64,000 nucleotides of DNA, taken from contig NZ_JAVDDT010000004.1 in the NCBI RefSeq assembly GCF_030848495.1, positions 243,152 to 307,151 on the forward strand. Direction: 5' to 3'. A program made the translations under genes and the position numbers. Below the pieces are notes generated by a model. That model saw nothing but the letters and a program-made list of their open reading frames with translations. It made no database searches and had not been told where the DNA came from. Shown here one piece after another: positions 62,886 through 64,000 of the stretch (within the stretch, counting starts at the first letter, position 1; every line of letters starts with the position of its first letter). The DNA comes from Natronospira bacteriovora (lineage in GTDB: Bacteria > Pseudomonadota > Gammaproteobacteria > Natronospirales > Natronospiraceae).

Positions 62886-63970
62886 TGGAAATCGAACTCA
62901 AGAAAATCCCTGTCCGCGATCTATGTGATGATTACGAAGACGACGCGGAGGGTGGTGTTCGCGGATACGGTGGCAGACTCGATATTCGCCCGCCTTATCA
63001 ACGTGAGTTCGTCTACGATGCAAAAGAACGGGACAAGGTCATAGATACCCTCACCAAAGATTTCCCCCTCAACGTAATGTATTGGTCCGTCCGCGACGAC
63101 GGAACCTACGAAGTGATCGACGGCCAGCAGCGCACTATCTCGATCTGTCAGTACGTCGACGGAGAGTTCGCGTGGAACGACCTCTACTTCCACAACCTAA
63201 CGGATGACCAGCAGGAGCAGATCCTCAATTACGAGTTGATGGTGTACTTCTGTGAAGGGACAGACAGCGAGCGCTTGGCGTGGTTCGAGACCATCAACAT
63301 TGCCGGTAAAGTCTTGACCAAGCAAGAACTTCGCAACGCGACGTACGCTGGTCCTTGGTTGTCTGACGCTAAGAAGCACTTCAGCAAGACGGGGTGTCCC
63401 GCCTACCAAGTGGGCGGAGACCTCATGAAAGGATCGCCAATCCGTCAAGATTATCTCGAAACCGCGCTTGACTGGATCAGCGGCGGCGATATTCGGGGCT
63501 ATATGGGAAAACATCAACACAACTCCAAGGCGAACGAATTGTGGGTGTACTTCCAAAACGTCGTTGCGTGGGTGAGAGCGACCTTTCCCGTGGAGCGCAA
63601 GAGAGAGATGAAGGGTCAACCTTGGGGTTTTCTATACAACGAGTACAAGGACGTGGCCCTTGACCCGGACGAACTCGAGGGTCGCATTTCGGCGCTCATC
63701 CAAGACCCAGACGTGACGAACCATCGCGGTGTCTACCTCTACGTCTTGAACGGCAAGGAGAAGCATCTCAACATTCGTCAGTTCGATGAGAGAATGCGTC
63801 GCTCAGCGTTTGAGAGGCAGAAGGGCGTTTGTCCGGACTGCGGCAACACCTTTAAGATCGATGAGATGGAGGCAGACCATATCACGCCGTGGCACGAGGG
63901 TGGCAAGACTGAGGCGGGTAACTGTCAGATGCTCTGCATCGAGGACAACCGTAAGAAAGGGGGCAAATGA
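62885..63970 (+). CDS. Cassette 6 gene 2: DUF262-HNH endonuclease-like protein
   Basis: 361 residues. The N-terminal DUF262 (GmrS/ParB-like) domain shows PPYQREFVYDAKERDKVIDTL and VIDGQQRTISICQYVDGEF, with DGQQR at 79-83. A C-terminal HNH domain (about 305-361) has CPDCGNTFKIDEMEADHITPWHEGGKTEAGNCQMLC and the closing DNRKKGGK. DUF262 plus HNH/DUF1524 proteins include modification-dependent or anti-phage nucleases such as GmrSD. Coupled with an EcoRI-type methyltransferase, this looks like a restriction-modification-like pair packaged as one mobile cassette. The stop lies just before the last attC. Confidence 0.82.
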   Translation: MEIELKKIPVRDLCDDYEDDAEGGVRGYGGRLDIRPPYQREFVYDAKERDKVIDTLTKDFPLNVMYWSVRDDGTYEVIDGQQRTISICQYVDGEFAWNDLYFHNLTDDQQEQILNYELMVYFCEGTDSERLAWFETINIAGKVLTKQELRNATYAGPWLSDAKKHFSKTGCPAYQVGGDLMKGSPIRQDYLETALDWISGGDIRGYMGKHQHNSKANELWVYFQNVVAWVRATFPVERKREMKGQPWGFLYNEYKDVALDPDELEGRISALIQDPDVTNHRGVYLYVLNGKEKHLNIRQFDERMRRSAFERQKGVCPDCGNTFKIDEMEADHITPWHEGGKTEAGNCQMLCIEDNRKKGGK

Positions 63971-63974
63971 CTCG

Positions 63975-64000
63975 GTCTAACAATCGGTTGCAGCGGACGG
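63975..64000. repeat. attC site of cassette 6, truncated by the window end
   Basis: R'' GTCTAAC (63975-63981) followed by CAATCGGTTGCAGCGG, resembling the outer arm of the preceding attC. It complements the left boundary TTAGAC of the same cassette, so it is very probably an attC. The R' box is beyond the window. Confidence 0.75.

Larger units (their letters stand above)
58029..64000 (+). mobile_element. Integron gene-cassette array (CALIN-like, six cassettes, right end open)
   Basis: Six same-strand units, each ending in an attC whose R'' (RYYYAAC) and R' (GTTRRRY) boxes are inverted, 72-89 bp apart. Within each cassette the left-boundary bases match the R'' of its own attC: TTATAT with ATATAGC, TTAGGC with GCCTAAC, TTAGCG with CGCTAAC (twice), TTAGGC with GCCTAAC, TTAGAC with GTCTAAC. 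That match is what excision as circles predicts. Genes begin soon after the boundary without obvious promoters. GC is lower than the host. No intI is found on the left. Confidence 0.92.

Overview
The window is one contiguous piece of chromosome from a high-GC gammaproteobacterium. Housekeeping genes (trmL, pyrD, leuS-lptE, lnt) sit beside a MSHA-type IV pilus locus in the Vibrio/Shewanella gene order. The DUF6763-like protein and the GC-rich codon use point to a Chromatiales/Ectothiorhodospiraceae/Wenzhouxiangellaceae-like lineage. That placement is inference; no rRNA or species marker is present.

Layout. 0-1.6 kb: trmL (minus) and a class 1B pyrD. 1.8-21.1 kb: an MSHA pilus locus (mshI, PilN-like, mshJ, K, L, M, N, E, G, a prepilin-like gene, a small membrane protein, mshA, C, D, O, P, Q) encoding inner-membrane platform, secretin, motor ATPases, major pilin, minor pilins and a large surface/tip protein. 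It is interrupted three times by GTTGTC/GACAAC hexamer elements, one of which carries a four-helix-bundle (S23-type) gene. 21.6-23.1 kb: an SDR reductase and an esterase. 23.6-42.1 kb: a surface polysaccharide locus with UDP-glucose dehydrogenase, a CapD/WbpM-type dehydratase, sulfotransferase-like proteins, a degenerate ABC transporter, a Stealth phosphotransferase, two LicD-like transferases and a GT2. It continues with a phosphonate module (cytidylyltransferase-PEP mutase fusion, phosphonopyruvate decarboxylase, phosphonoacetaldehyde reductase), then wecA and a UDP-glucuronate epimerase. Together these suggest a uronic-acid glycan decorated with 2-hydroxyethylphosphonate, sugar phosphates and perhaps sulfate. 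42.3-57.7 kb: small conserved genes, leuS-lptE, lnt, small membrane proteins, an orphan nuclease-like gene, an APH/AAA fusion, DHFR-fold proteins and a divergent MocR/PNPOx pair. 58.0-64.0 kb: an integron gene-cassette array of six cassettes with lower GC, defined by five complete attC sites and one truncated by the window edge. The cassettes carry a putative AbiC-like phage-abortive protein, HEPN-like proteins, and a two-gene EcoRI-family methyltransferase/DUF262-HNH pair. No integrase gene is visible at the 5' end, so this is a CALIN-like array as far as the window shows.

The intergenic DNA is unusual. At least four unrelated short tandem repeat families (hexamer GTTGTC, heptamer TGAGTGC, heptamer GTGAACA, about 11-mer AAATGGACGCG) recur as pairs of inverted arms around intergenic cores. 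Some cores contain REP/REPIN-like hairpins. One core consists of four consecutive hairpins whose stems are identical between two copies while the loops differ. These paired-arm elements, the phosphonate-glycan locus and the defence-rich cassette array are the three things most worth following up. No rRNA, tRNA or CRISPR array was seen.
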